Notes: a model not told the origin generated them from the letters alone. A DNA stretch of 7,964 nucleotides from an uncultured Lachnospiraceae bacterium (GCA_900553635.1 USDU01000115.1:1-7964); one strand, 5' to 3'. Counted from the first letter of the stretch, positions 1 through 6,354 are shown. Made by a program: numbers and translations.

Positions 1-2
1 TG

Positions 3-716
3 CTGCAGACTACACCGTCCACCATTAAGTACGCGGGACTGGATATGTATCTGGCAAATGTAAAGGCGGCCGCTGAGCGCGCCAGCGTTCCGGTGTGTCT
101 GCACCTGGATCACGGCGATAGCTTTGACCTGGCTATGCGGGCGCTGCGGACCGGCTACACTTCCATCATGATTGACGGCTCCCACAATGTGTTTGAGGAA
201 AATATAGCGGTAACCAAGGCCGTAGCAGACGCCTGCAGACCTTCCGGAATCCCGGTAGAGGCGGAGCTTGGCAAGGTCGGCGGCAAAGAGGACGATCTGG
301 ACGGCGGCGAGGGCAATGGTTATACAGATCCGCTGGAGGCAAAAGAATTCGTGGAGCGCACCGGCGTAACATCCCTGGCAGTAGCCATCGGAACCGCTCA
401 CGGTGTATACAAGGGAGTACCGAAGCTGGATCTGGACCGCCTGGCTGAGATCCGGAAAGTCGTAGATATCCCGCTGGTACTGCACGGAGCAAGCGGCCTG
501 TCCGAGGAAGCAGTGGTAGAGAGCATCAAGCGCGGTATCTGCAAGGTCAACTTCGCCACAGAGCTTCGTATCGCCTATACCGACGGCGTGAAGGAATTCC
601 TGGCGGCAAACCCGGACGCCTTCGATCCGAAGAAGTATGGCAAGGTAGCCATGGAGCACGTGAAAGCCATCGTGGAGACGCGTATGAAGATGTGCGGCTG
701 CACGGACAGAGTTTAA
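3..716 (+). CDS. Class II ketose-bisphosphate aldolase (GatY/KbaY/Fba family), 5' end missing
   Basis: This is a zinc-dependent cytoplasmic aldolase that splits fructose- or tagatose-1,6-bisphosphate into glyceraldehyde 3-phosphate and dihydroxyacetone phosphate. The frame is open from base 3, so 237 residues are visible; the family usually has about 280-310, so roughly 50-70 are missing. Family landmarks, numbered in the fragment: QTTPSTIKYAG at the edge; HLDHG (34-38) with the catalytic Asp36 and zinc ligand His37; VEAELG with Glu87; GTAHG with zinc ligand His133; LHGASG with zinc ligand His161; and VNFATEL, the phosphate-binding stretch. The C-terminus, MCGCTDRV, resembles the CGCEGRA ending of tagatose-bisphosphate aldolases. 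That ending and VNFATELR lean towards the GatY/KbaY side, but substrate choice cannot be settled here, so no symbol is given. It ends at TAA and is followed by a hairpin. The family call is firm. Confidence 0.93.
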   Translation: MQTTPSTIKYAGLDMYLANVKAAAERASVPVCLHLDHGDSFDLAMRALRTGYTSIMIDGSHNVFEENIAVTKAVADACRPSGIPVEAELGKVGGKEDDLDGGEGNGYTDPLEAKEFVERTGVTSLAVAIGTAHGVYKGVPKLDLDRLAEIRKVVDIPLVLHGASGLSEEAVVESIKRGICKVNFATELRIAYTDGVKEFLAANPDAFDPKKYGKVAMEHVKAIVETRMKMCGCTDRV

Positions 717-728
717 GAGGCTGAAAAA

Positions 729-762
729 AACGCAGGGGCTGTGTAACAGCAGCCTCTGCGTT
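729..762 (-). terminator. Hairpin with a T-run only on the minus strand
   Basis: Arms 729-740 (AACGCAGGGGCT) and 751-762 (AGCCTCTGCGTT) pair over 12 positions with one G-T wobble around a 10-base loop. Seven A's at 724-730 become a T-run when read on the minus strand, so the classical intrinsic terminator faces left. On the plus strand the hairpin is followed by GCGAGC and has no T-tract. It may still serve as a weak end for the aldolase mRNA. No minus-strand gene that would need it is visible nearby. Confidence 0.55.
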
Positions 763-784
763 GCGAGCATAATTGGAAATAAAT

Positions 785-790
785 GGGAGA
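785..790 (+). promoter_or_regulatory. Ribosome binding site deciding a GTG start
   Basis: GGGAGA lies seven bases before the GTG at 798. The next in-frame ATG, at 813, has no comparable purine-rich site at the right distance. The GTG is therefore the better start for the membrane protein. Confidence 0.6.
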
Positions 791-797
791 ATAGAAA

Positions 798-2579
798 GTG
801 AACGTAGAGACCATGCAGACAGACCGCAGGCGGCAGCACCTGATTTTTATCGGCCTGTTTCTTTTATTACAGGTGATTTTCATATGGAGGAGCTTCTACG
901 GCTTCAATACGGCGGATGAGATGTATTTTATCGGCTGTTCGGAGCGTATTTTCCGGGGAGAGAAAATTCTGATCGATGAGTGGAATCCGACCCAGCAGCT
1001 CTGTTCCTTTCTGTTACATCCCATTTACAGCCTGATCCGGACGGTCATGGGGTCTACGGAAGGAATTGTGATGGCGAGCCGGTTTGTCTATCTGGTGTAC
1101 TCCGGCGTGCTGACGCTGTTCTTCTATCTGCGGTTTCAGCGGCGTGGATATGCTTCCTTCGGACCAACGTTTTTGTTCGCGATTTTCGCGCCCTTCAGCA
1201 TCTGCGCCATGTCCTATAATTCCATCGAATTCGGCATTCTGCCGGTATTGCTGGCGGTGCTCTCGGCGGATAGGGAGCATTCGGTGCCGGAATATATCCT
1301 GTGTGGCATTCTGATGGCGGTGATCGTGCTGGCGAATCCCTTCGCGGTGCTGATGTACGCCGGGTACGGACTGATTTGCCTGATTGCCACGGTGCGCGGG
1401 CGTCGGAGAGGGACGAAGCCGGAGGGCGTGCTGCAGTTTCGGAATTTCCTGTGGATGACCCTGGGCGCAGGTATTATCCTGCTACTGTTCCTGGCCTTTA
1501 TCTTCCAGCGGGGAACTTTATCAGAGATGCTGGCCAATGTGCCTCACATCGTGGGAGATTCCGAGCATCAGGAGGGGTATCTTTACAAGACCGGGCGGTA
1601 TTTCCATCTGTGCTTTAAAAATTATAAATGGATGTTTGTGGGGCTTTTATTCGTGTATGGTGCGACCCTGTTTGATAAAAAGCGGTACAGCCATAGCCCT
1701 GTATATATGATTCTGGCGGCGGTGTGCGTCGTGCCTTATCTGATTTATTATGGGTTTGTTTTTGAACATATTACAGTGAATTATCAGATGCTGCCGCTGG
1801 CGTTCTGGTGCCTGGAGGCTTATTTTGTCACAGAGCATAAGGAAAAGCGGTTGTTTTATGGCTGGTATCTTCCGGCCATGTTGTTCACGATGATTGTGCA
1901 GTACGCGACCAATACGGGAATTGTGACCCTGAGCGTGGCTTACGGCATGTGCTCCTGTGTGGGACTGATTTTCGCGGCGGACTGGATGAAGGAAGAGAGA
2001 CAGCGGTGGCAGTGTGCGCGGCGGGCGGACAGTGGTGGAAAGGCGGGACTGTGCCGGACGGCGAAGCGCCGGCGGGTGGCATCGCTCTGTGTAGCCGGTG
2101 TGCTGCTGATACAGTTTGCGGGCACCTTCTGGCTGCGGATGACCTATGACTGGGGCGATGAGCGTGGCTGGCTTCTGGATACCCGGATGGAGCGCGGACC
2201 GCTGAAGGGTGTGTATACAACCCGGGGGACAGCAGAATGGTACGCGAACGTGTTGGATGAACTGGATATGCTGAAGCTCACTGCGGATGACGAATTGATG
2301 GTGGTGGGCGTGGCGCCCTGGATTTATCTCTACTCGGATGCCGGCTGCGGTAATTATTCCACCTGGCAGGTTCACGAGGGAAGTACCCAGCTCCATGATT
2401 ATTACGAGCTGCACCCGGATAAATTCCCGGATGTGGTTTATATGGCCCACTGGGCGGAGGAGTTTATGGCCTGCGATTTGTCGCACCTGTTCACGGACAG
2501 AGGCTACACCATCGTGTACCGGGGAACCGGCACCGTACTCATGTCCCCGGAGCGGGCGGCAGCTTTTATGGCAGAATAA
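798..2579 (+). CDS. Polytopic membrane protein, probable GT-C type glycosyltransferase
   Basis: I do not recognise a named gene. The 593-residue product has about 11-12 hydrophobic segments, including 15-30, 96-112, 122-138, 143-156, 167-198, 219-236, 278-291, 303-321, 353-368, 371-393 and 427-447. A polar, mostly extracytoplasmic C-terminal domain of about 145 residues follows. The first outer loop after TM1 carries two acidic pairs, Asp40-Glu41 (in FNTADEMYF) and Asp60-Glu61. An acidic motif in this loop is characteristic of GT-C enzymes, which transfer sugars from polyprenyl-phosphate donors on the outer membrane face. A basic cytoplasmic loop (398-427, rich in Arg and Lys) precedes the last TM. 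A role in cell-surface glycan or lipid modification is inference. The GTG start is chosen by its ribosome binding site. The gene is flanked by hairpins on both sides and has no obvious partner here. Alternatives are a polysaccharide polymerase or an uncharacterised membrane protein. Confidence 0.72.
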   Translation: MNVETMQTDRRRQHLIFIGLFLLLQVIFIWRSFYGFNTADEMYFIGCSERIFRGEKILIDEWNPTQQLCSFLLHPIYSLIRTVMGSTEGIVMASRFVYLVYSGVLTLFFYLRFQRRGYASFGPTFLFAIFAPFSICAMSYNSIEFGILPVLLAVLSADREHSVPEYILCGILMAVIVLANPFAVLMYAGYGLICLIATVRGRRRGTKPEGVLQFRNFLWMTLGAGIILLLFLAFIFQRGTLSEMLANVPHIVGDSEHQEGYLYKTGRYFHLCFKNYKWMFVGLLFVYGATLFDKKRYSHSPVYMILAAVCVVPYLIYYGFVFEHITVNYQMLPLAFWCLEAYFVTEHKEKRLFYGWYLPAMLFTMIVQYATNTGIVTLSVAYGMCSCVGLIFAADWMKEERQRWQCARRADSGGKAGLCRTAKRRRVASLCVAGVLLIQFAGTFWLRMTYDWGDERGWLLDTRMERGPLKGVYTTRGTAEWYANVLDELDMLKLTADDELMVVGVAPWIYLYSDAGCGNYSTWQVHEGSTQLHDYYELHPDKFPDVVYMAHWAEEFMACDLSHLFTDRGYTIVYRGTGTVLMSPERAAAFMAE

Positions 2580-2602
2580 GAAAAATATGGAAAATAAACG
2601 GC

Positions 2603-2630
2603 AAGGGCGTCGGAGGGATCCGATGCTCTT
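2603..2630 (+). terminator. Probable weak terminator of the membrane protein gene
   Basis: Arms 2603-2613 (AAGGGCGTCGG) and 2620-2630 (CCGATGCTCTT) form an 11-base stem with two G-T wobbles and a six-base loop. It starts 23 bases after the stop codon. The T-tract is short and interrupted (CTTTACTT), so termination may be partial. Its place between a gene end and the next promoter fits a terminator. Confidence 0.5.
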
Positions 2631-2703
2631 TACTTATGGAGTGAATGTTTACAAAAAATTTAGATTTTTTTGAGAGAGTTTCGAAGCGCCCGCCGGGGGA
2701 GTA

Positions 2704-2712
2704 TGGTATAAT
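2704..2712 (+). promoter_or_regulatory. Extended -10 promoter of the two-component operon
   Basis: TGGTATAAT is an extended -10 element (TG, one base, then a consensus TATAAT at 2707-2712). No good -35 hexamer sits 16-18 bases upstream, which is tolerated when the TG extension is present. A/T-rich tracts at 2653-2671 could act as an upstream element. Transcription would begin near 2719, leaving an untranslated leader of about 105 bases before the kinase start at 2825. Confidence 0.65.
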
Positions 2713-2824
2713 AAAATAGATTTATCCTGTCGGATGGCATTCGAAGGAGATTATATAAAAGCCTAGGACATTCCGTGGATATCCCAGAGAATTGTAATTA
2801 TTTGTAAAATAAAGAGGGCTCATC

Positions 2825-4321
2825 ATGAAACTGAAGACAAAACTTCTGATTACCTTTTTAATATTAATACTGGCTCCGATTATGTTCACCTCGCTGGCCT
2901 TCTTCGGCATCAGCCGCTACCAGATGAACGCGGTCAAGAAGCTCTACGGCGTGGAAAATGCCAGCTATGAGACCCTGTCCAATACGCCGGCCATGCTGAG
3001 CCGGATTACCAAGGACGCTTATACCGGGATGCAGGCGAAGTCTGAGAGCGATCCGGACGCCTTCGAGGATACCGCCTATCTGGATTCCGTGAACCTGGAT
3101 CTGGAGGCCAGGTATTCCTTCCTGGTAGTGCGGAAAGACCAGGATTATATCTATGTAGGAAAGGATACGGATCAGGATCAGGAAGAACTGCTGGGCAGCC
3201 TCCCGGATTATAAGATGCAGGAATCGGATCAGGATGTGGGAATCTATATCGGCGGCGATCTGCAGGCGCTGGTGAAGCAGTTGGATTTCTCTTTTACGGA
3301 TGGAGAGGAAGGAACAGCTTTTATTGTTACGTCCGTCGGCAGTATGATTCCCGAGGTGGAATCTATGGTAACGGACAGCGTGCTGGTGCTGGTCATGATT
3401 TTGATATTCACCAGCCTGATTCTGACGGCCTGGATTTATAAGAGTATCGTTACCCCTATTCACCATTTGCAGGTGGCCACTAAGAAGATTACCGACGGCA
3501 ATCTGGATTTTGAGATGCCGGCGGGCGGCGACGACGAGATCGGCGAGCTCTGTACGGATTTTGAGGAAATGCGGCGGCGCCTGAAGGAATCCGCTGAGGA
3601 GAAGCTGGAGTCCGAGCGGCAGAATAAAGAGCTGATCAGCAATATTTCCCATGATCTGAAGACGCCTATCACGGCGGTCAAGGGCTACGTGGAGGGCATC
3701 ATGGACGGCGTGGCGGATACGCCGGAAAAGCAGGAAAAGTACATCCGTACTATTTACAATAAGGCCAATGACATGGAGCGGCTGATCAATGAGCTGACCT
3801 TCTATTCCAAGATTGATACGAACCGGATCCCGTACACCTTTGACCGGATTAATGTGAATGCTTACTTTGCGGATTGCGTAGAGGAGCTTTCCCTGGAGCT
3901 GGAGGAACAGAATATCGAGCTGGCTTATTTCAACTATGTGGATGAGGACGTACAGGTCATCGCCGACGCGGAGCAGATCAAGCGTGTCATCAATAATATC
4001 GTCAGCAATTCCATTAAATACATTGACAAGCCCAAGGGCTACATTAATATCCGCGTGAAGGACGTGGGCGATTTCGTCCAGGTGGAAATCGAGGATAACG
4101 GCAAGGGTATCGCGACCAAGGATCTGCCGCTGATCTTCAACCGGTTCTACCGGACCGACGCGTCCCGCAATTCGTCCAAGGGCGGCAGCGGCATCGGACT
4201 GTCCATCGTGAAGAAGATCATCGAGGATCATGGCGGAAAGGTCTGGGCCACAAGTAAGGAAAATACAGGAACAGTGATGTACTTTGTTCTTAGAAAATAT
4301 CAGGAGGTACCGGCAACATGA
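2825..4321 (+). CDS. Membrane sensor histidine kinase (HAMP-HisKA-HATPase)
   Basis: This is a two-component sensor that autophosphorylates on histidine and passes the phosphate to the regulator encoded next to it. Order in the 498 residues: TM1 about 7-28; an acidic extracytoplasmic sensor region about 29-183 with no motif I can name; TM2 about 184-204; a HAMP linker about 205-257; HisKA with ISNISHDLKTP, phosphoacceptor His276; then the ATPase domain with N-box Asn390/391 and Asn395, the DNGKG box (424-428), FNRFYR (438-443) and GGSGIGL (453-459). All catalytic boxes are intact. The ATG at 2825 has AGAGGG six bases upstream, and an in-frame TAA at 2810 rules out a longer form. The last four bases overlap the regulator start (ATGA), implying coupled translation. 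Kinase-before-regulator is the less common order. The signal is unknown; a folded Cache/PAS-like sensor is possible but not shown. Confidence 0.95.
   Translation: MKLKTKLLITFLILILAPIMFTSLAFFGISRYQMNAVKKLYGVENASYETLSNTPAMLSRITKDAYTGMQAKSESDPDAFEDTAYLDSVNLDLEARYSFLVVRKDQDYIYVGKDTDQDQEELLGSLPDYKMQESDQDVGIYIGGDLQALVKQLDFSFTDGEEGTAFIVTSVGSMIPEVESMVTDSVLVLVMILIFTSLILTAWIYKSIVTPIHHLQVATKKITDGNLDFEMPAGGDDEIGELCTDFEEMRRRLKESAEEKLESERQNKELISNISHDLKTPITAVKGYVEGIMDGVADTPEKQEKYIRTIYNKANDMERLINELTFYSKIDTNRIPYTFDRINVNAYFADCVEELSLELEEQNIELAYFNYVDEDVQVIADAEQIKRVINNIVSNSIKYIDKPKGYINIRVKDVGDFVQVEIEDNGKGIATKDLPLIFNRFYRTDASRNSSKGGSGIGLSIVKKIIEDHGGKVWATSKENTGTVMYFVLRKYQEVPAT
4302..4308 (+). promoter_or_regulatory. 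Strong ribosome binding site inside the kinase 3' end
   Basis: AGGAGGT, nine bases before the regulator ATG, lies wholly within the kinase coding sequence. It fixes the regulator start at 4318 and should give good regulator output along with translational coupling. Confidence 0.8.
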
Positions 4322-5007
4322 GTAAGATTTTGATTGTAGAGGATGAAGAGGCCATTGCGGATCTGGAGAAGGATTATCTGGAGCTGAGCGGCTTTGAGGT
4401 GGAGATTGCTTCGGATGGCACCAGTGGCCTGAAAAAGGCTTTGGAAGAGGAATTCCATCTGGTGATTCTGGATCTGATGCTGCCGGGCGTGGACGGTTTT
4501 GAAATCTGCCGTCAGATTCGGGAAATGAAGAATATTCCGATTATTATGGTTTCGGCCAAGAAGGATGATATTGACAAAATCCGTGGCCTGGGTCTGGGCG
4601 CGGACGACTATATGACGAAGCCCTTCAGCCCAAGTGAATTGGTAGCCCGCGTGAAGGCTCATCTGAACCGCTACGAGCGCCTGGTGAGCAGCAATGTGAA
4701 GGAGAACAGTATCATCGAGATCCGCGGCATCAAGATCGACAAGACCGCCCGCCGGGTCTGGGTCAACGGCGAGGAGAAGAATTTCACCTCCCGTGAGTTT
4801 GATCTGCTGACCTTCCTTGCGGAGAATCCGAACCATGTATTTACCAAGGAGGAACTGTTCCGGAAGATCTGGGATATGGATTCTGTGGGAGATATCGCGA
4901 CGGTGACGGTGCATATTAAGAAGATTCGGGAAAAGATAGAAGTGAATTCCGCGAAGCCCCAGTATATTGAGACTATATGGGGCGTGGGTTACCGGTTCAA
5001 GGTCTAA
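4318..5007 (+). CDS. OmpR/PhoB-family response regulator
   Basis: This is a cytoplasmic transcription factor switched by phosphorylation from the upstream kinase. It has 229 residues, the usual size. The receiver domain (about 1-120) has the acidic pocket Glu8/Asp9, phosphoacceptor Asp52 in LVILDLMLPG, switch residue Ser79 and Lys101 in the TKPF motif. The C-terminal winged-helix DNA-binding domain (about 130-229) has FTSREFDLLTFLAENPNHVF, then the recognition-helix region around DIATVTVHIKKIREKI, and ends in the family signature WGVGYRFKV. All phosphotransfer residues are present. The ATG overlaps the kinase stop and has a strong ribosome binding site. Target genes are unknown; self-regulation through the promoter at 2704 is plausible but unproven. 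The last nine codons are duplicated downstream. Confidence 0.96.
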   Translation: MSKILIVEDEEAIADLEKDYLELSGFEVEIASDGTSGLKKALEEEFHLVILDLMLPGVDGFEICRQIREMKNIPIIMVSAKKDDIDKIRGLGLGADDYMTKPFSPSELVARVKAHLNRYERLVSSNVKENSIIEIRGIKIDKTARRVWVNGEEKNFTSREFDLLTFLAENPNHVFTKEELFRKIWDMDSVGDIATVTVHIKKIREKIEVNSAKPQYIETIWGVGYRFKV

Positions 5008-5029
5008 CAAAACGAGCCCCATATAGTCT
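4970..5029 (+). repeat. 14-base perfect inverted repeat spanning the regulator stop codon
   Basis: AGACTATATGGGGC (4970-4983, inside the regulator coding region) is exactly reverse-complementary to GCCCCATATAGTCT (5016-5029). The 32 bases between them hold the stop codon. In RNA this could form a 14-pair stem with the stop codon in its loop. No T-run follows, so it is not a standard terminator. It might protect the mRNA 3' end or affect termination of translation. Confidence 0.8.
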
Positions 5030-5067
5030 GCTCCGCAGGAATAAAGTGCTGCGCACGGCGATGGGGC
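5016..5067. repeat. Small palindromic element with 7-base ends and two mini-hairpins
   Basis: The 52-base segment is bounded by GCCCCAT (5016-5022) and its reverse complement ATGGGGC (5061-5067). Inside are two tiny hairpins, CTGC-tcc-GCAG (5028-5038) and GTGC-tgc-GCAC (5046-5056). It resembles a REP-like or miniature palindromic unit, or the core of a three-way RNA junction. Whether it is a dispersed element cannot be told from one copy. The left end also pairs with the regulator coding region, so two folds compete. Confidence 0.45.
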
Positions 5068-5103
5068 GTTGGTTACCGCTTTAAAGTCAAAATAAGATAT
5101 TAA
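5062..5103 (+). pseudogene. Vestigial second copy of a response-regulator C-terminus
   Basis: Bases 5062-5088 encode WGVGYRFKV again, the last nine residues of the regulator just upstream, followed by KIRY and TAA at 5101-5103. Compared with 4978-5004 there are four differences in 27 bases, all at third codon positions and all synonymous. The copy is offset by 84 bases, so it is in the same frame, and the regulator's own TAA at 5005 is the only stop between them. There is no start codon or binding site for a separate gene. It is best read as the leftover tail of a related regulator gene, or as a diverged duplication. Confidence 0.55.
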
Positions 5104-5107
5104 AATT

Positions 5108-5132
5108 GGGAGCTGCGATGCAGCTCCCTTTT
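5108..5132 (+). terminator. Bidirectional intrinsic terminator between convergent operons
   Basis: A perfect nine-pair stem, GGGAGCTGC (5108-5116) and GCAGCTCCC (5120-5128), has a three-base GAT loop. TTTT follows directly on the plus strand and AATTTTA on the minus strand. It should end the kinase-regulator transcript from the left and the dnaD-dnaC-prs transcript from the right, with the stronger T-run for the plus direction. Confidence 0.88.
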
Positions 5133-5161
5133 GCGTACTTAGAATTATTAATGCAGCTCCC
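5118..5161. repeat. 11-base direct repeat shared by the terminator and the prs 3' end
   Basis: ATGCAGCTCCC occurs at 5118-5128 (right arm of the terminator) and again at 5151-5161, which is the last codons of prs read in reverse. The left terminator arm could therefore also pair with the prs end, giving a larger alternative stem. Confidence 0.7.
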
Positions 5162-6335
5162 CATTCCGATACCGTGTCAACAGCGCCTGGATTCTGTCGT
5201 AGGGATCCAGGAGGTCGCTGATGGATACGTCGTGGTTCAGGGTATCGATGAGCAGGGCGATGTACTTGCTCATGTCACAGTTTACATAATATGGGCGGCT
5301 TAAGAGCTCCGGCGTCTGGTATACCAGATTTGTGGAGAATAGTTTGGTCAGCAGGCCCTCCTCAAAGGCTTTGTCAAATTCCGCCAGTCCGTTGGTAAAC
5401 AGGGCGAAGGTGCAGAAGACGAAGATACGGTTGGCTCCGCGGCTCTTCAGCTCCTTCATAACCTCAATCATGCTCTCACCGGAGGAAATCATATCGTCCA
5501 CGATGATCATGTCCTTGCCCTCGATATCGGAGCCCAGGAATTCATGAGCTACGATGGGATTGCGGCCATTTACCACGCGGGTGTAGTCCCGGCGCTTGTA
5601 GAACATACCCATATCGAGACCCAGCACGTTGGCCAGATAGACAGCGCGGGACATACCACCCTCGTCCGGGCTGATGACCAGCATATGATTGCTGTCGATC
5701 TGCAGACCCGGTGTGCTGTTCAGAAGGCCCTTGACCAGCTGATAAGCCGGAGTCACGGTCTCAAAGCCGTGAAGGGGTATAGCGTTCTGGACACGGGGAT
5801 CGTGCGCCTCGAAGGTGATAATGTTCTCAACGCCCATGGCAACCAGCTCCTGCAGGGCCAGCGCGCAGTCCAGAGACTCTCGGGAGCTCCGCTTATGCTG
5901 GCGGCTCTCATAGAGGTAGGGCATAATTACGGTGATACGGCGGGCTTTTCCACCGATAGCAGCGATGACGCGCTTCAGATCCTGGAAATGGTCGTCCGGG
6001 GACATGTGGTTGGTGTAATTGTACAGGTTGTAAGTCAGACTGTAATTGCACACATCCACCATCAGATAAAGGTCATTTCCGCGGACAGAAGCTTTGATGG
6101 AGCCCTTTCCTTCTCCGGAACCAAACCGGGGTGTGTAAGCCTTAATCAGATAGGAGTCACGTTCATAGCCGGTGAAGGCGATGTTGGACTTGTGCTCCAG
6201 ATCGTTGCTGTGACGCCACTCGACCAGATAGTCGTTGACCTTTTTACCAAGCTCCTCACAGCTATTTAAGGGGATCAGGCCCAGAGACCCGACGGGAATA
6301 GTTTCGAGAACACGCTGGCTGCGCTGCAATAACAT
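5148..6335 (-). CDS. prs: Ribose-phosphate pyrophosphokinase (PRPP synthetase), long clostridial form
   Basis: It makes 5-phosphoribosyl-1-pyrophosphate from ribose 5-phosphate and ATP in the cytoplasm, feeding purine, pyrimidine, NAD, histidine and tryptophan synthesis. Motifs in order: FGSGEGKGSIKASVRG (71-86), matching the FSDGE region; PYLYESRQHKRSSRE (139-153), matching the ATP-binding PYxGYARQDRK region; FEAHDPRVQNAIP (175-187), matching the DLHAxQIQGFF loop; VISPDEGGMSRA (220-231); the catalytic-loop KRR (247-249); and the PRPP-binding loop IIVDDMISSGES (277-288). At 395 residues it exceeds the classical length of about 315, with an N-terminal extension and inserts; long forms are known in Clostridia. 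The Asp of FSDGE is Ser here. The start has GGAGGT seven bases upstream (6343-6348), and the gene begins 19 bases after the loader gene stop, so co-transcription is likely. Confidence 0.93.
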   Translation of the reverse strand: MLLQRSQRVLETIPVGSLGLIPLNSCEELGKKVNDYLVEWRHSNDLEHKSNIAFTGYERDSYLIKAYTPRFGSGEGKGSIKASVRGNDLYLMVDVCNYSLTYNLYNYTNHMSPDDHFQDLKRVIAAIGGKARRITVIMPYLYESRQHKRSSRESLDCALALQELVAMGVENIITFEAHDPRVQNAIPLHGFETVTPAYQLVKGLLNSTPGLQIDSNHMLVISPDEGGMSRAVYLANVLGLDMGMFYKRRDYTRVVNGRNPIVAHEFLGSDIEGKDMIIVDDMISSGESMIEVMKELKSRGANRIFVFCTFALFTNGLAEFDKAFEEGLLTKLFSTNLVYQTPELLSRPYYVNCDMSKYIALLIDTLNHDVSISDLLDPYDRIQALLTRYRNGELH

Positions 6336-6342
6336 AATTGTT

Positions 6343-6348
6343 ACCTCC
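6343..6348 (-). promoter_or_regulatory. Ribosome binding site of prs
   Basis: GGAGGT on the minus strand, seven bases before the prs ATG at 6335, lies in the 19-base gap after the upstream gene. It confirms this start and argues that prs is translated independently from a shared mRNA. Confidence 0.8.
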
Positions 6349-6354
6349 GTAAAT

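Noticed and set aside
1647..2486. A 279-codon minus-strand frame opposite the membrane protein
   Set aside because: The composition is His/Arg/Pro-rich, as expected from antisense reading. The plus-strand protein has coherent membrane segments.
2653..2671. A-tract/T-tract palindrome upstream of the two-component promoter as a terminator
   Set aside because: The stem is made only of A-T pairs with no GC core, too weak for a terminator. It reads better as an A/T-rich upstream promoter region.
2734..2766. Ten-codon leader frame (MAFEGDYIKA) in the kinase 5' leader, with AAGGAG inside it
   Set aside because: There is no ribosome binding site before its ATG and no run of regulatory codons. The AAGGAG at 2744-2749 is not followed by a start codon at proper spacing.
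2864..4231. A 455-codon open frame on the minus strand opposite the histidine kinase
   Set aside because: The plus-strand kinase has every catalytic box. The antisense product has no recognisable motif or binding site and is explained by codon bias leaving that frame free of stops.
4300..5022. A 240-codon minus-strand frame opposite the response regulator
   Set aside because: It mirrors a complete OmpR-type gene and would cross the shared convergent region. It has no start signal or family features.
5544..6269. A 241-codon plus-strand frame opposite prs
   Set aside because: It is antisense to conserved PRPP synthetase motifs and has no credible ribosome binding site or domain.
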